Below, piece after piece: positions 35,190 through 43,536 of a stretch of 64,000 nucleotides of DNA. The stretch spans positions 124,001-188,000 of the forward strand of contig JADJOX010000008.1 of NCBI GenBank assembly GCA_016713565.1, read 5' to 3'. The position numbers and the translations under genes were made by a program. Every line of letters starts with the position of its first letter. Position 1 is the stretch's first letter. The notes under the pieces are model-generated. The model did not search any database and had not been told where the DNA came from. It saw only the letters and a program-made list of their open reading frames with translations. Origin of the DNA: Ignavibacteriota bacterium (lineage in GTDB: Bacteria; Bacteroidota; Ignavibacteria; Ignavibacteriales; Melioribacteraceae).

Positions 35190-35876
35190 TTATTTAATTA
35201 TTTCGTCTTTAATAACTTTTCCATCATCTAAGGTTATTAACCTTCTTGCTCTTTTTATTACTCTTGAATCATGTGTAGAAAAAATAAAAGTTGTTTCTTC
35301 TGTTTCATTTAACTTGAGCATAATATCAAGTAAATTATTTGTTGATTTTGAATCGAGATTTGCGGTTGGTTCATCTGCCAAAACAAATTTAGGTTTTGAT
35401 GCCAATGCTCTAGCAACGGCAACTCTTTGCTGCTGACCGCCGGACATTTTGCTTGGACGATCATTCATTCTATCTTCAAGACCAATTTGAGCAAATAACA
35501 TTTTTACTCTTTCTTCAATTTTATTTGTATCAGCACCCTGAAGCTGCAAAATAAATTCGACATTTTCTTTGGCGGTTAAAACCGGAACTAAATTATATGC
35601 TTGGAAAACGAATCCAATATTTTTCAGTCTGAAATCAATTATTTCTCTTGGTTTAAGTCCAGTTATATTTGTTCCTTCAATAATTACATTACCGCTGGTC
35701 GGTGAATCCAAACCGCCGATTAAATTCAGCAAAGTAGTTTTCCCGCAACCTGAAGTGCCAATAATTGCGGTAAATTCGCCAGGTTCAAATTCAAGTGAAA
35801 CATCTTTTAATGCATGAACCGGAACAGATGTTTGGTTGTATATTTTATTAAGAAGTGATGTTTGAATAATGCTCAT
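35190..35876 (-). CDS. ABC transporter ATPase, LolD/MacB type
   Basis: A 228-residue ATPase with Walker A IGTSGCGKTTLLNLIGGL, a Q-loop in FVFQAYNLVP, signature MSGGQQQRVAVARAL, Walker B FVLADEPTANLD and the STHD switch. These are the marks of the LolD/MacB subfamily that works with FtsX-like permeases, two of which lie upstream (36103-39076). The ATG at 35876 has AGGAAA upstream; a TTG two codons earlier is an alternative. It is complete, unlike the ATPase that follows it. Confidence 0.93.
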   Translation of the reverse strand: MSIIQTSLLNKIYNQTSVPVHALKDVSLEFEPGEFTAIIGTSGCGKTTLLNLIGGLDSPTSGNVIIEGTNITGLKPREIIDFRLKNIGFVFQAYNLVPVLTAKENVEFILQLQGADTNKIEERVKMLFAQIGLEDRMNDRPSKMSGGQQQRVAVARALASKPKFVLADEPTANLDSKSTNNLLDIMLKLNETEETTFIFSTHDSRVIKRARRLITLDDGKVIKDEIIK

Positions 35877-36001
35877 TTTCAATTTCCTATTTAAAACAGT
35901 AAAAAGACTTAATCAAAACAACTCGAATTCATTGAATAAAGAAAATTCAAATTCCCAGAATTGAATAATAGAAATAGTTTGTTTTTAGATGTTTTGTCAT
36001 T

Positions 36002-36093
36002 TTTTTTGATTTTTGTTTTTATCATTTGCTATTTGTCTTGGTAATTTTCTTTTGTTATTTGCTATTTGTATTTTGTTATTTAACCTTTGCCAT
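36002..36093. repeat. Degenerate low-complexity repeat between permease and ATPase genes
   Basis: ATTTGCTATTTGT occurs exactly at 36024-36036 and again at 36057-36069, within about 90 bases built from related words (TTTGTTATTT, TTTGCCATTT). It lies in the 220-base gap before the LolD-like gene. No coding potential or clear secondary structure was seen. Confidence 0.6.
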
Positions 36094-36102
36094 TTATTTA
36101 GT

Positions 36103-37347
36103 TTAAACATCTTGTCTAATTGCTTCAGATGGAATTAATTTTAGTGCTTTTCTTGCAGGCAAAATAGAAGCAAACATTGCCGTAATTATTACCAACAAAG
36201 TGACAATGAAATAATAAATAGTGTTAATATTTGGACGAATAAACGAACTGTAACCCCATGAATTTAATCCTTCACCAAAAACTGAAAGATCAATTCCGGT
36301 TTGAAATGTAATCTTAACCAAAACCCAACTTATTATTATTCCAAGCAATCCGCCGGTAAATGATAGAAAAACGGTTTCCATCATAATCATTATAAAAACT
36401 TTGACTTTACTCATACCGATTGCCATCAACATTCCAATTTCTCTTATTCTTTCCATAATTGCCATAAGCATTGTATTTATAATTCCAAAGCTTAATGCAA
36501 TTAAAATTATAATTACAAAAATCAAAGTGAATTGAATTGTCATGTTATTCATCATTTCTAATATTGGCTGAATTTGTTTCCAAGATTGAATTACAACTTC
36601 CTTGTTTGAAATCTGCTCAGTAAAAATATTGTTGAGCTTTGCGGTAACTGAATCTGTTAATTCATTATGTTTAAGCAATATTGCAATTTCAGTTGCTTCA
36701 GTACCTTGATAGCTGATTAATCTTGCTAAATCTTTTTTAACAACAAAGGCGTTGTAAATATCAAAATTTGCATTATCTGTTTTGTAAATTCCAATAATTC
36801 TTAATGCGCCGTAAGTTATTTCATCATTCATATTTTGCAGTGTTACTACAATTTTTGATCCAACTTTAACTTTTAATTTATCCGCAAGTTTTTTGCTGAT
36901 AACAATTGGATTTCTGATTTCTTTTTTGAAATAATTTCCATCTATAATTTTTTCAAAAACATCGGTAGTTTTAATTTCATTATTTATATCTATCCCATTT
37001 AGAATTATACCGGCTCCGGTCGTTGCCGAACTAATCATTCCCATAGATTTTAAACGCGTTGAAACACTTGCAATTCCCTTAACATTTTTTAATTGAATAA
37101 CAATCTGCTCAGTATTTTTAATGCTGTATTTTGTCTCATCATTTACTAAATATTTCCGATTATGTATTTCAATATTAGAGATTTCAGTTTTAATTGATGA
37201 AGCAACTTGCGACTGAACCATTCCATTTGAAAAAGCTAAATAAAAAATTCCACCAATTAATCCGACTGTAATTGAATTGATAACAATAATGCTGCGAATT
37301 TTATTTCGCCAAACATTTTTCCATGCAATTTCTATAATTGTTTTCAT
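36103..37347 (-). CDS. FtsX-type ABC transporter permease (LolC/MacB-like), second copy
   Basis: A 414-residue protein with the FtsX layout: one N-terminal helix after MKTIIEIAWKNVWRNKIRSI, a periplasmic domain of about 230 residues (MacB_PCD), and three C-terminal helices with GIMNTMLMA-like and RIREIGMLMAIGMSKVKVF segments. The ATPase at 35190-35876 is the obvious motor. The related permease at 37856-39076 is separated from it by a four-helix-bundle gene. Such pairs move lipoproteins or amphiphiles from the inner membrane. Confidence 0.9.
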   Translation of the reverse strand: MKTIIEIAWKNVWRNKIRSIIVINSITVGLIGGIFYLAFSNGMVQSQVASSIKTEISNIEIHNRKYLVNDETKYSIKNTEQIVIQLKNVKGIASVSTRLKSMGMISSATTGAGIILNGIDINNEIKTTDVFEKIIDGNYFKKEIRNPIVISKKLADKLKVKVGSKIVVTLQNMNDEITYGALRIIGIYKTDNANFDIYNAFVVKKDLARLISYQGTEATEIAILLKHNELTDSVTAKLNNIFTEQISNKEVVIQSWKQIQPILEMMNNMTIQFTLIFVIIILIALSFGIINTMLMAIMERIREIGMLMAIGMSKVKVFIMIMMETVFLSFTGGLLGIIISWVLVKITFQTGIDLSVFGEGLNSWGYSSFIRPNINTIYYFIVTLLVIITAMFASILPARKALKLIPSEAIRQDV

Positions 37348-37439
37348 TAACTAATAACCCATTAAAATTGTGAACCGGGTATTTATATAAATCTCAAAAT
37401 TCAATAAACAATTACCAAATAAATTCACCAAAAGAAATT

Positions 37440-37823
37440 TTAATTTTCAAAAATGAACTCATTTTGATTTTTCATTATTGAAGAAAAAATTTTCTTTAAT
37501 TCAATTGGCTCCTTTATTAAATTTTCTGAAATCTCGTCTTTAAAATCATTTGTTTCATTAATAAGACCAAACCAGTATTCACTTTCTTTAAATTTTTTTC
37601 TTGATATTTTTATTTTCATTAAGAGAACATATTTACTTAAAGCTTTATTTGCTACACGGTAATTTGCTCCAACCAAACAAGACGATCTAAACGATTGTTT
37701 AGTATCTTCAATATTTGCATTTGATTTTTGTAATGTTTTTACAAAGAGTCTGCAGTCTTTGGCAAACTTATAAGTTCTATCTTCAAGATCATAAAATGGT
37801 TTATATGGTTGTGTTTTTGTCAT
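37440..37823 (-). CDS. Four-helix-bundle protein (23S rRNA intervening-sequence family)
   Basis: A 127-residue helical protein of the family first seen inside intervening sequences of 23S rRNA genes. DLEDRTYKFAKDCRLFVKTL, SSCLVGANYRVANKALSK and KKFKESEYWFGLI match the family pattern closely. The gene is inserted between two permease genes that would otherwise be adjacent. Family members are scattered widely among Bacteroidota and relatives at unrelated sites. Function is unknown. Confidence 0.88.
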   Translation of the reverse strand: MTKTQPYKPFYDLEDRTYKFAKDCRLFVKTLQKSNANIEDTKQSFRSSCLVGANYRVANKALSKYVLLMKIKISRKKFKESEYWFGLINETNDFKDEISENLIKEPIELKKIFSSIMKNQNEFIFEN

Positions 37824-37855
37824 TTAGTTTAATTTATAATTTATTATTAAATCAC

Positions 37856-39076
37856 TTAGCTCCTCAATACTTTCATAATATTAAATTTTAGAATCATTGA
37901 AAGCGGATAAACTACAGCTATGGCAGTAATTCCAATAACTGATAAAACTTGATTTATAAAAATGCCAGGTTTAGTTGAGAAGGGAATAATGGGTTCAATT
38001 CCAAACATTTCATATGCCGAAGCCATATCGCCGGAAAGTGGAATTGGGTGATTATGTAGATAAGCTATTAAAGGATAACTTGCGATTATTCCAATCACAA
38101 TTGCAACAATTCCTATAAATAAAGTTTCTAATACCACAACTAAAAGAATATTTGTTTTCTGCATTCCAATTGAAACCATCACCGCAAATTCTTTTTTACG
38201 TTCCATTGTCATCATCATTATTGTACCGAAAACTCCAAATCCAATAACAATATAGAGAATTGCCAACATAATAATTCCTCCGATACTGTCGCTTTGAATT
38301 GCCTGCACTAGTTCAGTATTCATTTCCTGCCAAGGCATAATTTCATACTGATCAGATAAACTCTTTTTTAATTCAGTTACAGTTTCACTAATATTATCGG
38401 CATCATCTAACATTAACGAAAGAGAAGTAATTCTATTTTCTGTTGCGTAATAAAACTTTGCTTCTGCAAGCGGCATTACAACAAGCTGATTATTCAATTG
38501 AGGAATGGGATAATTAATAATTCCTTTAATTGGAAATTGACCAGCTGCAGTTATTCCATGGTAACCTTGTCCAAGTAAAATAATTGTATCGTTTATTCCA
38601 ACGTTTAGATATTCAGCAAGTTTAGACGCAACTAGAACAGCTTTATCATTTTCTTCCAGATATTTTCCCTTAATAATTTTTTGAGAATATTTATTTAATT
38701 CATTTTCTTTTTTGGGATCGGTACCGATAATTATTGATCCTTTTGTATGCTTGCCGGATGACGCTAATGAATAAGATTCAATTCGTGGAATTGAAAAAAT
38801 AATATTTTTATTTTGTGAAATTACACTATCTATTTTTTGTGATTCTACAAATGTTGTACTTATTGACTTATCATTCCAATACCCTTTTTCATGAATTTGA
38901 ATATGACCGGACGAAAACTTTACAGCATTTGTAATCATATTTGTATAAACACCAATCTGCATTGAGCGTGTAAAAAGAGAAAGAAAAACAGCCATAAAAA
39001 TTGAAAAAATTGTAAGGAGAGTTCTCTTTTTATTTCTCCAAATATTTCTCCAAGCCATTTTAAAATAAGTTTTCAT
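37856..39076 (-). CDS. FtsX-type ABC transporter permease (LolE/MacB-like), first copy
   Basis: A 406-residue permease with the same topology as its neighbour: an N-terminal helix after MAWRNIWRNKKRTLLTIFS, a periplasmic domain, and three C-terminal helices around TMERKKEFAVMVSIGMQKTN. It starts two bases after the LolA-like gene. Two different FtsX permeases with one LolD-type ATPase resemble a LolCDE-like heterodimer, and a LolA-like partner supports that. A MacB-type exporter is the alternative. Confidence 0.9.
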   Translation of the reverse strand: MKTYFKMAWRNIWRNKKRTLLTIFSIFMAVFLSLFTRSMQIGVYTNMITNAVKFSSGHIQIHEKGYWNDKSISTTFVESQKIDSVISQNKNIIFSIPRIESYSLASSGKHTKGSIIIGTDPKKENELNKYSQKIIKGKYLEENDKAVLVASKLAEYLNVGINDTIILLGQGYHGITAAGQFPIKGIINYPIPQLNNQLVVMPLAEAKFYYATENRITSLSLMLDDADNISETVTELKKSLSDQYEIMPWQEMNTELVQAIQSDSIGGIIMLAILYIVIGFGVFGTIMMMTMERKKEFAVMVSIGMQKTNILLVVVLETLFIGIVAIVIGIIASYPLIAYLHNHPIPLSGDMASAYEMFGIEPIIPFSTKPGIFINQVLSVIGITAIAVVYPLSMILKFNIMKVLRS

Positions 39077-39078
39077 TT

Positions 39079-39822
39079 TTATCTAACCTTTTTCATATTT
39101 TGCTGGGAGAAAAAACTTTCAGGAATATCTATATTAAAATTCATTTTGTCTGTTTGCAATATTGTTTGATTTCCTTCATTGTCGGTTGGGATCATAACAA
39201 ATTTTGAAGGAAGTTTCCTATCGCCGAAATCTTTTATCTCAGAACCGAATTGTTTGTTAACCAGTTCGCCGAACTCATCATAGTATTCTGCTTTTAATTC
39301 ATAATAATCTTTCTTTGATATCCACATTATTATTTTTCCCCAAACCACCGCGGCTTCCGGTTTGGGTTGTAGTTTAATTTTGTAACAATCAAATCCTTCA
39401 ACGGAGTCAGATCCAATTATTGAATGATTGTAATCATCAACGATAGAAAATTGTTTCAATAAATCATCATTTGTAAAATCAGATCCCATCCAAGATTGCG
39501 ACATCATTGAAGGCGGAATTTTGATCATTTTATTTATGGTTGGAACCCAATTCCACATCTCGTTATTTCTTTTCATAAAAACTTGACCTTTTTCTCTTGC
39601 CGGTGCAGTAATTAAAATCATATAAAAATCAACTCCTCTTGACCAAATTTTCATTGAAACTTCACGTTTCCAATCAGGGCGCACTAAAATCATTGTGTTT
39701 TCACCTTCTGAAGTTTTTCCCATGGTCAAATCATTTGCCTTTTGAATAATCTCTTTTGCATTTTGCGAATATTGTAGAGAAGTGAATAGTAGTAAAAGTG
39801 AGATAATTTTTATAGTTTTCAA
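39079..39822 (-). CDS. Outer-membrane lipoprotein-sorting (LolA-like) protein
   Basis: A 247-residue exported protein with a signal peptide ending in LQYSQ, then the LolA-like fold typical of DUF/PF17131 members: RPDWKREVSMKIWSRG, MWNWVPTINKMIKIPPSMM and WMGSDFTNDDLL. It begins with TTG at 39822 behind AAAGG. It is the first gene of the transporter operon, divergent from the TetR gene, with a near-perfect palindrome in the shared upstream region. A lipid or lipoprotein carrier function in the periplasm is inferred. Confidence 0.88.
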   Translation of the reverse strand: MKTIKIISLLLLFTSLQYSQNAKEIIQKANDLTMGKTSEGENTMILVRPDWKREVSMKIWSRGVDFYMILITAPAREKGQVFMKRNNEMWNWVPTINKMIKIPPSMMSQSWMGSDFTNDDLLKQFSIVDDYNHSIIGSDSVEGFDCYKIKLQPKPEAAVVWGKIIMWISKKDYYELKAEYYDEFGELVNKQFGSEIKDFGDRKLPSKFVMIPTDNEGNQTILQTDKMNFNIDIPESFFSQQNMKKVR

Positions 39823-39837
39823 TTTATAAACCTTTAA

Positions 39838-39857
39838 TTGACTAAACGTTCAGTCAA
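39838..39857. promoter_or_regulatory. Probable TetR operator between tetR and the transporter operon
   Basis: TTGACTAAACGTTCAGTCAA is a 20-base inverted repeat with one mismatched pair. It sits 15 bases upstream of the LolA-like start. A related, weaker element (TTAAACATTTGTTCAA, about 39942-39957) lies directly before the tetR ATG. Two copies flanking both starts fit repression of the operon and autoregulation of tetR. Confidence 0.7.
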
Positions 39858-39963
39858 AACATAATAAAAAATTATTTTCATGTCAATAAATTTAATTTTC
39901 TCCTTACTTGACAAATAATAAGCATTAAATTACATTTATGATTAAACATTTGTTCAATTAAAA

Positions 39964-40560
39964 ATGCCAAGAACTGAAGAACAATTTCACGAAATTAGAG
40001 AAAAAACAAAGACTCAGATTTTAAATTCCTCTCTTAAACTTTTTGCGGAAAAAGGTTTTAATGGAACTTCTATTAGCGATATTGCAGAAGATGCGAATAT
40101 TTCAAAAGGATTGATTTATAATTATTTTGAAAGCAAAGCAGCAATTGCCGAATCAATTTATAAAAAATTGTTAAGTGAATTTATGCAATTTTTTGAACCG
40201 ATAAAAACAATTTCAGACCCATCAGAAAAACTTCAATCAATTTTAACCGAGACAATTAATTATACCAAAAAAAATAAAGATATTTGGAAATTATATTTAG
40301 GATTTATGCTGCAACCTGTGCCAGTAGCTTTTGAACAAGTGTTTTCACCTAAATTATTTCAGAATTTTTTTATGGAATTTGCAGAAATATTCAAAGCTGC
40401 CGGAGTTAAAGATCCAATAAGTGAGGCTTATCAATTTGGAGCAATAATGGATGGGATGCAAATGCACTATATTTTCATGGATGATATATATCCAATTGAT
40501 AAAATGGAAAAATTTATTTTAAGAAAATATAGTAAAGAAGAACTTGAAAAAAGAAAATAA
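39964..40560 (+). CDS. TetR/AcrR family transcriptional regulator
   Basis: A 198-residue regulator. The N-terminal helix-turn-helix is clear: LKLFAEKGFNGTSISDIAED followed by ANISKGLIYNYFESKAAIAE (about residues 20-60). The C-terminal ligand-binding helices are divergent. It is transcribed away from the transporter operon with 141 bases between the starts, containing the palindromes described above. It probably represses that operon until an unknown small molecule binds. Confidence 0.93.
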   Translation: MPRTEEQFHEIREKTKTQILNSSLKLFAEKGFNGTSISDIAEDANISKGLIYNYFESKAAIAESIYKKLLSEFMQFFEPIKTISDPSEKLQSILTETINYTKKNKDIWKLYLGFMLQPVPVAFEQVFSPKLFQNFFMEFAEIFKAAGVKDPISEAYQFGAIMDGMQMHYIFMDDIYPIDKMEKFILRKYSKEELEKRK

Positions 40561-40587
40561 ATTAAAGTTGGAATAATTATACTTAAC

Positions 40588-40616
40588 AAAAAGGGAGAAC
40601 ATTAATCTCCCTTTTT
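40588..40616. terminator. Bidirectional terminator after tetR
   Basis: AAAAAGGGAGA (40588-40598) pairs with TCTCCCTTTTT (40606-40616) around a seven-base loop, with T runs on both strands. It lies 27 bases after the tetR stop and 45 bases beyond the end of the convergent DUF2892 gene. Confidence 0.85.
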
Positions 40617-40661
40617 AATAACTTTTAACTTATTAAAGTTAAATCAAATTTAATTTTGATT

Positions 40662-40859
40662 TTATTTGCTTGCACTTTTTTTATTTGTATCAATTTTTAA
40701 TGGTATATAAAACGGACAAAAATTCATTAAAGCTGTGCCGACTAAAATTACACCTATTAAATCTAACCACCACAAGGATGTAAATAATCCAACAACAAGC
40801 AAAATTATTCCTGCAACTAAGCGAATGTTTTTATCCATACCGCCGACATTTTTATTCAT
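40662..40859 (-). CDS. DUF2892 small membrane protein (copy A)
   Basis: A 65-residue protein with the DUF2892/YgaP-like pattern: MNKNVGGMDKNIRLVAGIIL, two hydrophobic helices, then NFCPFYIPLKI. A second copy with the same layout is at 60247-60441. Function is unknown. In other bacteria such proteins sit next to rhodanese or redox genes. Here it stands alone. Confidence 0.85.
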   Translation of the reverse strand: MNKNVGGMDKNIRLVAGIILLVVGLFTSLWWLDLIGVILVGTALMNFCPFYIPLKIDTNKKSASK

Positions 40860-40985
40860 ACTTTACCTCTTTTTAATTAATATTTTTATAGAAAACAATT
40901 GTTAACTAATACTTATATTAATTCTAACATTTTTTATTCGATTATACAAATACAATTAGTGTATAAAATTCGATTTGAGGAGTAA

Positions 40986-41612
40986 ATGAATCACAGTGAA
41001 ATAAAGAAAAATTTTAATATTCTGTTTGAAAATGTTGATAATTTTATAACCGATTTAAAATTAAAAAGTTCAGAAGAAATTTTAAATGGAAGTATAACAG
41101 AAGCTCAAAAGCTTCTTTCAAAAATAATTCCTTATCAAAATTTTTATGAAAAATTGAAAATTGCCCGTCAGTCATTTTACGATATTGAAATACAACCTGA
41201 AGTAAAAAATGAAAATAAAAAACATGTTCAAGAAGAAACCGAAGAAATTTATAATGACGGTTCTGAAGAAGATTTTGAAGAAGTTATTGATAACGAAGAA
41301 AATTCCAAGCAGAATAATGATGTTACATCACAAAATAACTTTAGAATTCCAATACTTAAGTCGCTTATCTTTTTAGGCGGAAGTTCTGAAGAAAACGACG
41401 TAATCGAATTTGTGAAAAAAGATTTGAAAACAAAATTGACAAAAGCTGATTTTGAAATACCGGAAGGTTATGATAAAGAAAGATGGCTAACAAATATGTA
41501 TTTTGAAACCGCAACTATGGTTGATGAAGGTTTATTGGTGCATGAATCATCACACAAAAAATGGGAAATAGCACAAAAAGGAATAGATTATTTGAGTAAA
41601 TACGCCAAATAA
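40986..41612 (+). CDS. Unknown protein with C-terminal Mrr-N-like winged helix
   Basis: A 208-residue protein in three parts: a helical N terminus (1-65), a strongly acidic linker (about 70-115), and a C-terminal domain from about 118. In that last part RIPILKSLIFLGGSSEENDV, RWLTNMYFETATMVDEGLL and KWEIAQKGIDYL resemble the winged-helix N-terminal domain of Mrr-type proteins. There is no nuclease domain. An AGGAG-like site (GAGGAG) precedes the ATG. The role may be nucleic-acid binding; the family is not recognised with certainty. Confidence 0.65.
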   Translation: MNHSEIKKNFNILFENVDNFITDLKLKSSEEILNGSITEAQKLLSKIIPYQNFYEKLKIARQSFYDIEIQPEVKNENKKHVQEETEEIYNDGSEEDFEEVIDNEENSKQNNDVTSQNNFRIPILKSLIFLGGSSEENDVIEFVKKDLKTKLTKADFEIPEGYDKERWLTNMYFETATMVDEGLLVHESSHKKWEIAQKGIDYLSKYAK

Positions 41613-41614
41613 TT

Positions 41615-42040
41615 TTATTTAAAATCAGATAGAAGTATTTTTCCCGATACGTTTAAAAATGTGAACGCAATATTTAATTTTTGGTCGCCGCTTTTAAAAA
41701 CAACATCCAAAACAGTTCCATTCAATCCTTGCATGTTAACTGATTTACTTCCGCTTACTTCATAAGAATCACTCAAGTCAATATATGCTTTAATTTTTTT
41801 ACAAATTCTTTTTACGGATTTTTGTTCTGCCGCGTCCGAATTGTTATAAGCTCGCTTATCCAGAACTTTTTCAAACATAAGTAAACTAGAGGCTTTGTTG
41901 TAATCTTCTTTTGAACTTGCGTCAAAAATAGAATTAAGTACTGTCTTTGCATCAGCTTCTGAAACTTGTGCGTAAACTGAATTCCCTAAATTTATTAAAA
42001 ATATAACAGCAATTAATATTATTGTAAAATAACTTTTCAC
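41615..42040 (-). CDS. Exported protein of unknown function
   Basis: A 141-residue exported protein. GTG at 42040 is the likely start because AGGAG lies six bases upstream and it places the signal peptide MKSYFTIILIAVIFLINLGN at the N terminus; a longer frame from 42085 would bury the signal. The mature part (helices with many Lys/Asp, then QGLNGTVLDVVFKSGDQ) looks like a small NTF2- or DUF4878-type fold, but I cannot name the family. It is tail-to-tail with the preceding gene, two bases apart. Confidence 0.65.
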   Translation of the reverse strand: MKSYFTIILIAVIFLINLGNSVYAQVSEADAKTVLNSIFDASSKEDYNKASSLLMFEKVLDKRAYNNSDAAEQKSVKRICKKIKAYIDLSDSYEVSGSKSVNMQGLNGTVLDVVFKSGDQKLNIAFTFLNVSGKILLSDFK

Positions 42041-42091
42041 GGCATCTCCTAATTTTATTCTAATTTTACAATTAAAATATTTCAAAAGTTT

Positions 42092-42865
42092 CTAATATGT
42101 AAAGTGCTTTATTGTTTCACCTTTTGCTTCAAGATCGGTCATTGCCTCAATCCCGATCTGAAGATGAAGATCCACAAAATTCTTTGTAACCAATAAATCA
42201 GATTCCTCGGTTTTTACTCCTTCAGGAATCATTGGCAAATCAGAGACTAAAAGAAGCGCGCCTCTTGCAATTTGGTTTGTATAACCTGCCACAAAAATTG
42301 TAGCGGTTTCCATGTCAATTCCAATTGTTCCAATTTTTCTTAAATATTCTTTGAAATCGTTATCCCATTCCCAAACTCTTCTGTTGGATGTATAGACAAC
42401 GCCGGTTCTATATTCCAAATTTCTTTCAACAATTTTATCAGAAACAAATTTGTGAAGTTTAAAAGATGGTAAAGCCGGAACTTCCGGAGGCATATACTCG
42501 TTACTTGTTCCGTCTCCTCTAATTGCCGCTGTCGGCAAAATAAAATGTCCAAGCTCTGTAGATTTTTTTAATCCGCCGCATTTTCCCAAAAATAAAATTC
42601 CTTTTGGAGCTTTTGCAATTAAAAGATCCATTATTGTAGCCGCATTAGCCGAACCCATGCCAAAATTTATTATGGATAATCCGGCAGAATTTATTGCGCA
42701 CGGCATTGCTCTGCCTTCTCCGTTTATGTCGCAATTAAATTGCTCGGCAAATTTTAAAACATAATTATTAAAATTTGTCAGTAGAAAATAATCGCCAAAA
42801 TCTTCTAATTTTGTTCCAGTGTAACGAGGCAGCCAATTTTTTGCAATTTCTAATTTTGTTTTCAT
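42092..42865 (-). CDS. amn: AMP nucleosidase (short, Bacteroidota type)
   Basis: A 257-residue member of the purine/uridine phosphorylase superfamily. NFGMGSANAATIMDLLIAK, LFLGKCGGLKKSTELGHFIL and IGIDMETATIFVAGY are the phosphate/ribose- and base-binding signatures, with Asp in LLLVSDLPM near the end. The opening KNWLPRYTGTKLEDFGDY is specific to the short AMP nucleosidases, which split AMP to adenine and ribose-5-phosphate. It overlaps the PAP2 gene by four bases. Confidence 0.85.
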   Translation of the reverse strand: MKTKLEIAKNWLPRYTGTKLEDFGDYFLLTNFNNYVLKFAEQFNCDINGEGRAMPCAINSAGLSIINFGMGSANAATIMDLLIAKAPKGILFLGKCGGLKKSTELGHFILPTAAIRGDGTSNEYMPPEVPALPSFKLHKFVSDKIVERNLEYRTGVVYTSNRRVWEWDNDFKEYLRKIGTIGIDMETATIFVAGYTNQIARGALLLVSDLPMIPEGVKTEESDLLVTKNFVDLHLQIGIEAMTDLEAKGETIKHFTY

Positions 42866-43419
42866 GATTTAATTTTTAATAATTTTTTTTCGATAAATTT
42901 CACTAATAATGAAAATAACCATCCAATTATGATGCCGATAATTGCGCCCGCAAAAATATCTGATGGATAATGAACCCCGACATAAGGTCTTGAAATTGCC
43001 ATTAAAGACGCAATTGTAAATAATATCCATTTATATCTTGGGTATAATTTATAGAAAAATGTTGCTACCGCAAAATTATTTACAGCATGAGAAGATGGAA
43101 ATGAAAAAGATTTCAATTTCCCAACAAGCAGATTTACATTATCTAAAGTATTACAAGGTCTTACTCTTTCAAAAAAATTTTTTAATAAATTGCTGGATAT
43201 TTGATCAGAAACTATAATCAAAAATATTACAGTAAATGCGGCTATTTTACCTTTTTTCCCGCCTTTTAAAAAAAGTACAAACCACAAAATAACATAAGTT
43301 ATTATCCAATTTTTAACTTGGGTAATAAATGGAAAAAATTTATCGAAAATAGGATTAGAAATTGTATGATTTATAAAATTAAAAATCGCAACATCTATTG
43401 AGTAAAGAAAATCTATCAT
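42862..43419 (-). CDS. PAP2-family phosphatase
   Basis: A membrane phosphatase with the three acid-phosphatase motifs: KNFFERVRPC (motif 1), SFPSSHAVNNFA (motif 2) and SRPYVGVHYPSD (motif 3). About five helices are present. I prefer the ATG at 43419 (MIDFLYSIDVAIFNFINH), a common start for the family; an in-frame ATG at 43518 would add a 33-residue hydrophilic extension with no ribosome site. It probably acts on undecaprenyl pyrophosphate or another lipid phosphate. Confidence 0.87.
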   Translation of the reverse strand: MIDFLYSIDVAIFNFINHTISNPIFDKFFPFITQVKNWIITYVILWFVLFLKGGKKGKIAAFTVIFLIIVSDQISSNLLKNFFERVRPCNTLDNVNLLVGKLKSFSFPSSHAVNNFAVATFFYKLYPRYKWILFTIASLMAISRPYVGVHYPSDIFAGAIIGIIIGWLFSLLVKFIEKKLLKIKS

Positions 43420-43536
43420 GTTCTTTATAAAACTATATTTGTGATTTAAATCAAAGTTAAATTTTATATCTCTTAATATAGTAAAATGTTTAGCGATAGT
43501 ATTTGTAAATATTTCCATTAATTATTTTTTATTAAG

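Noticed and set aside
36002..36093. CRISPR-like repeats.
   Set aside because: The repeated words are short, irregularly spaced and low in complexity, with no spacer structure and no cas genes.
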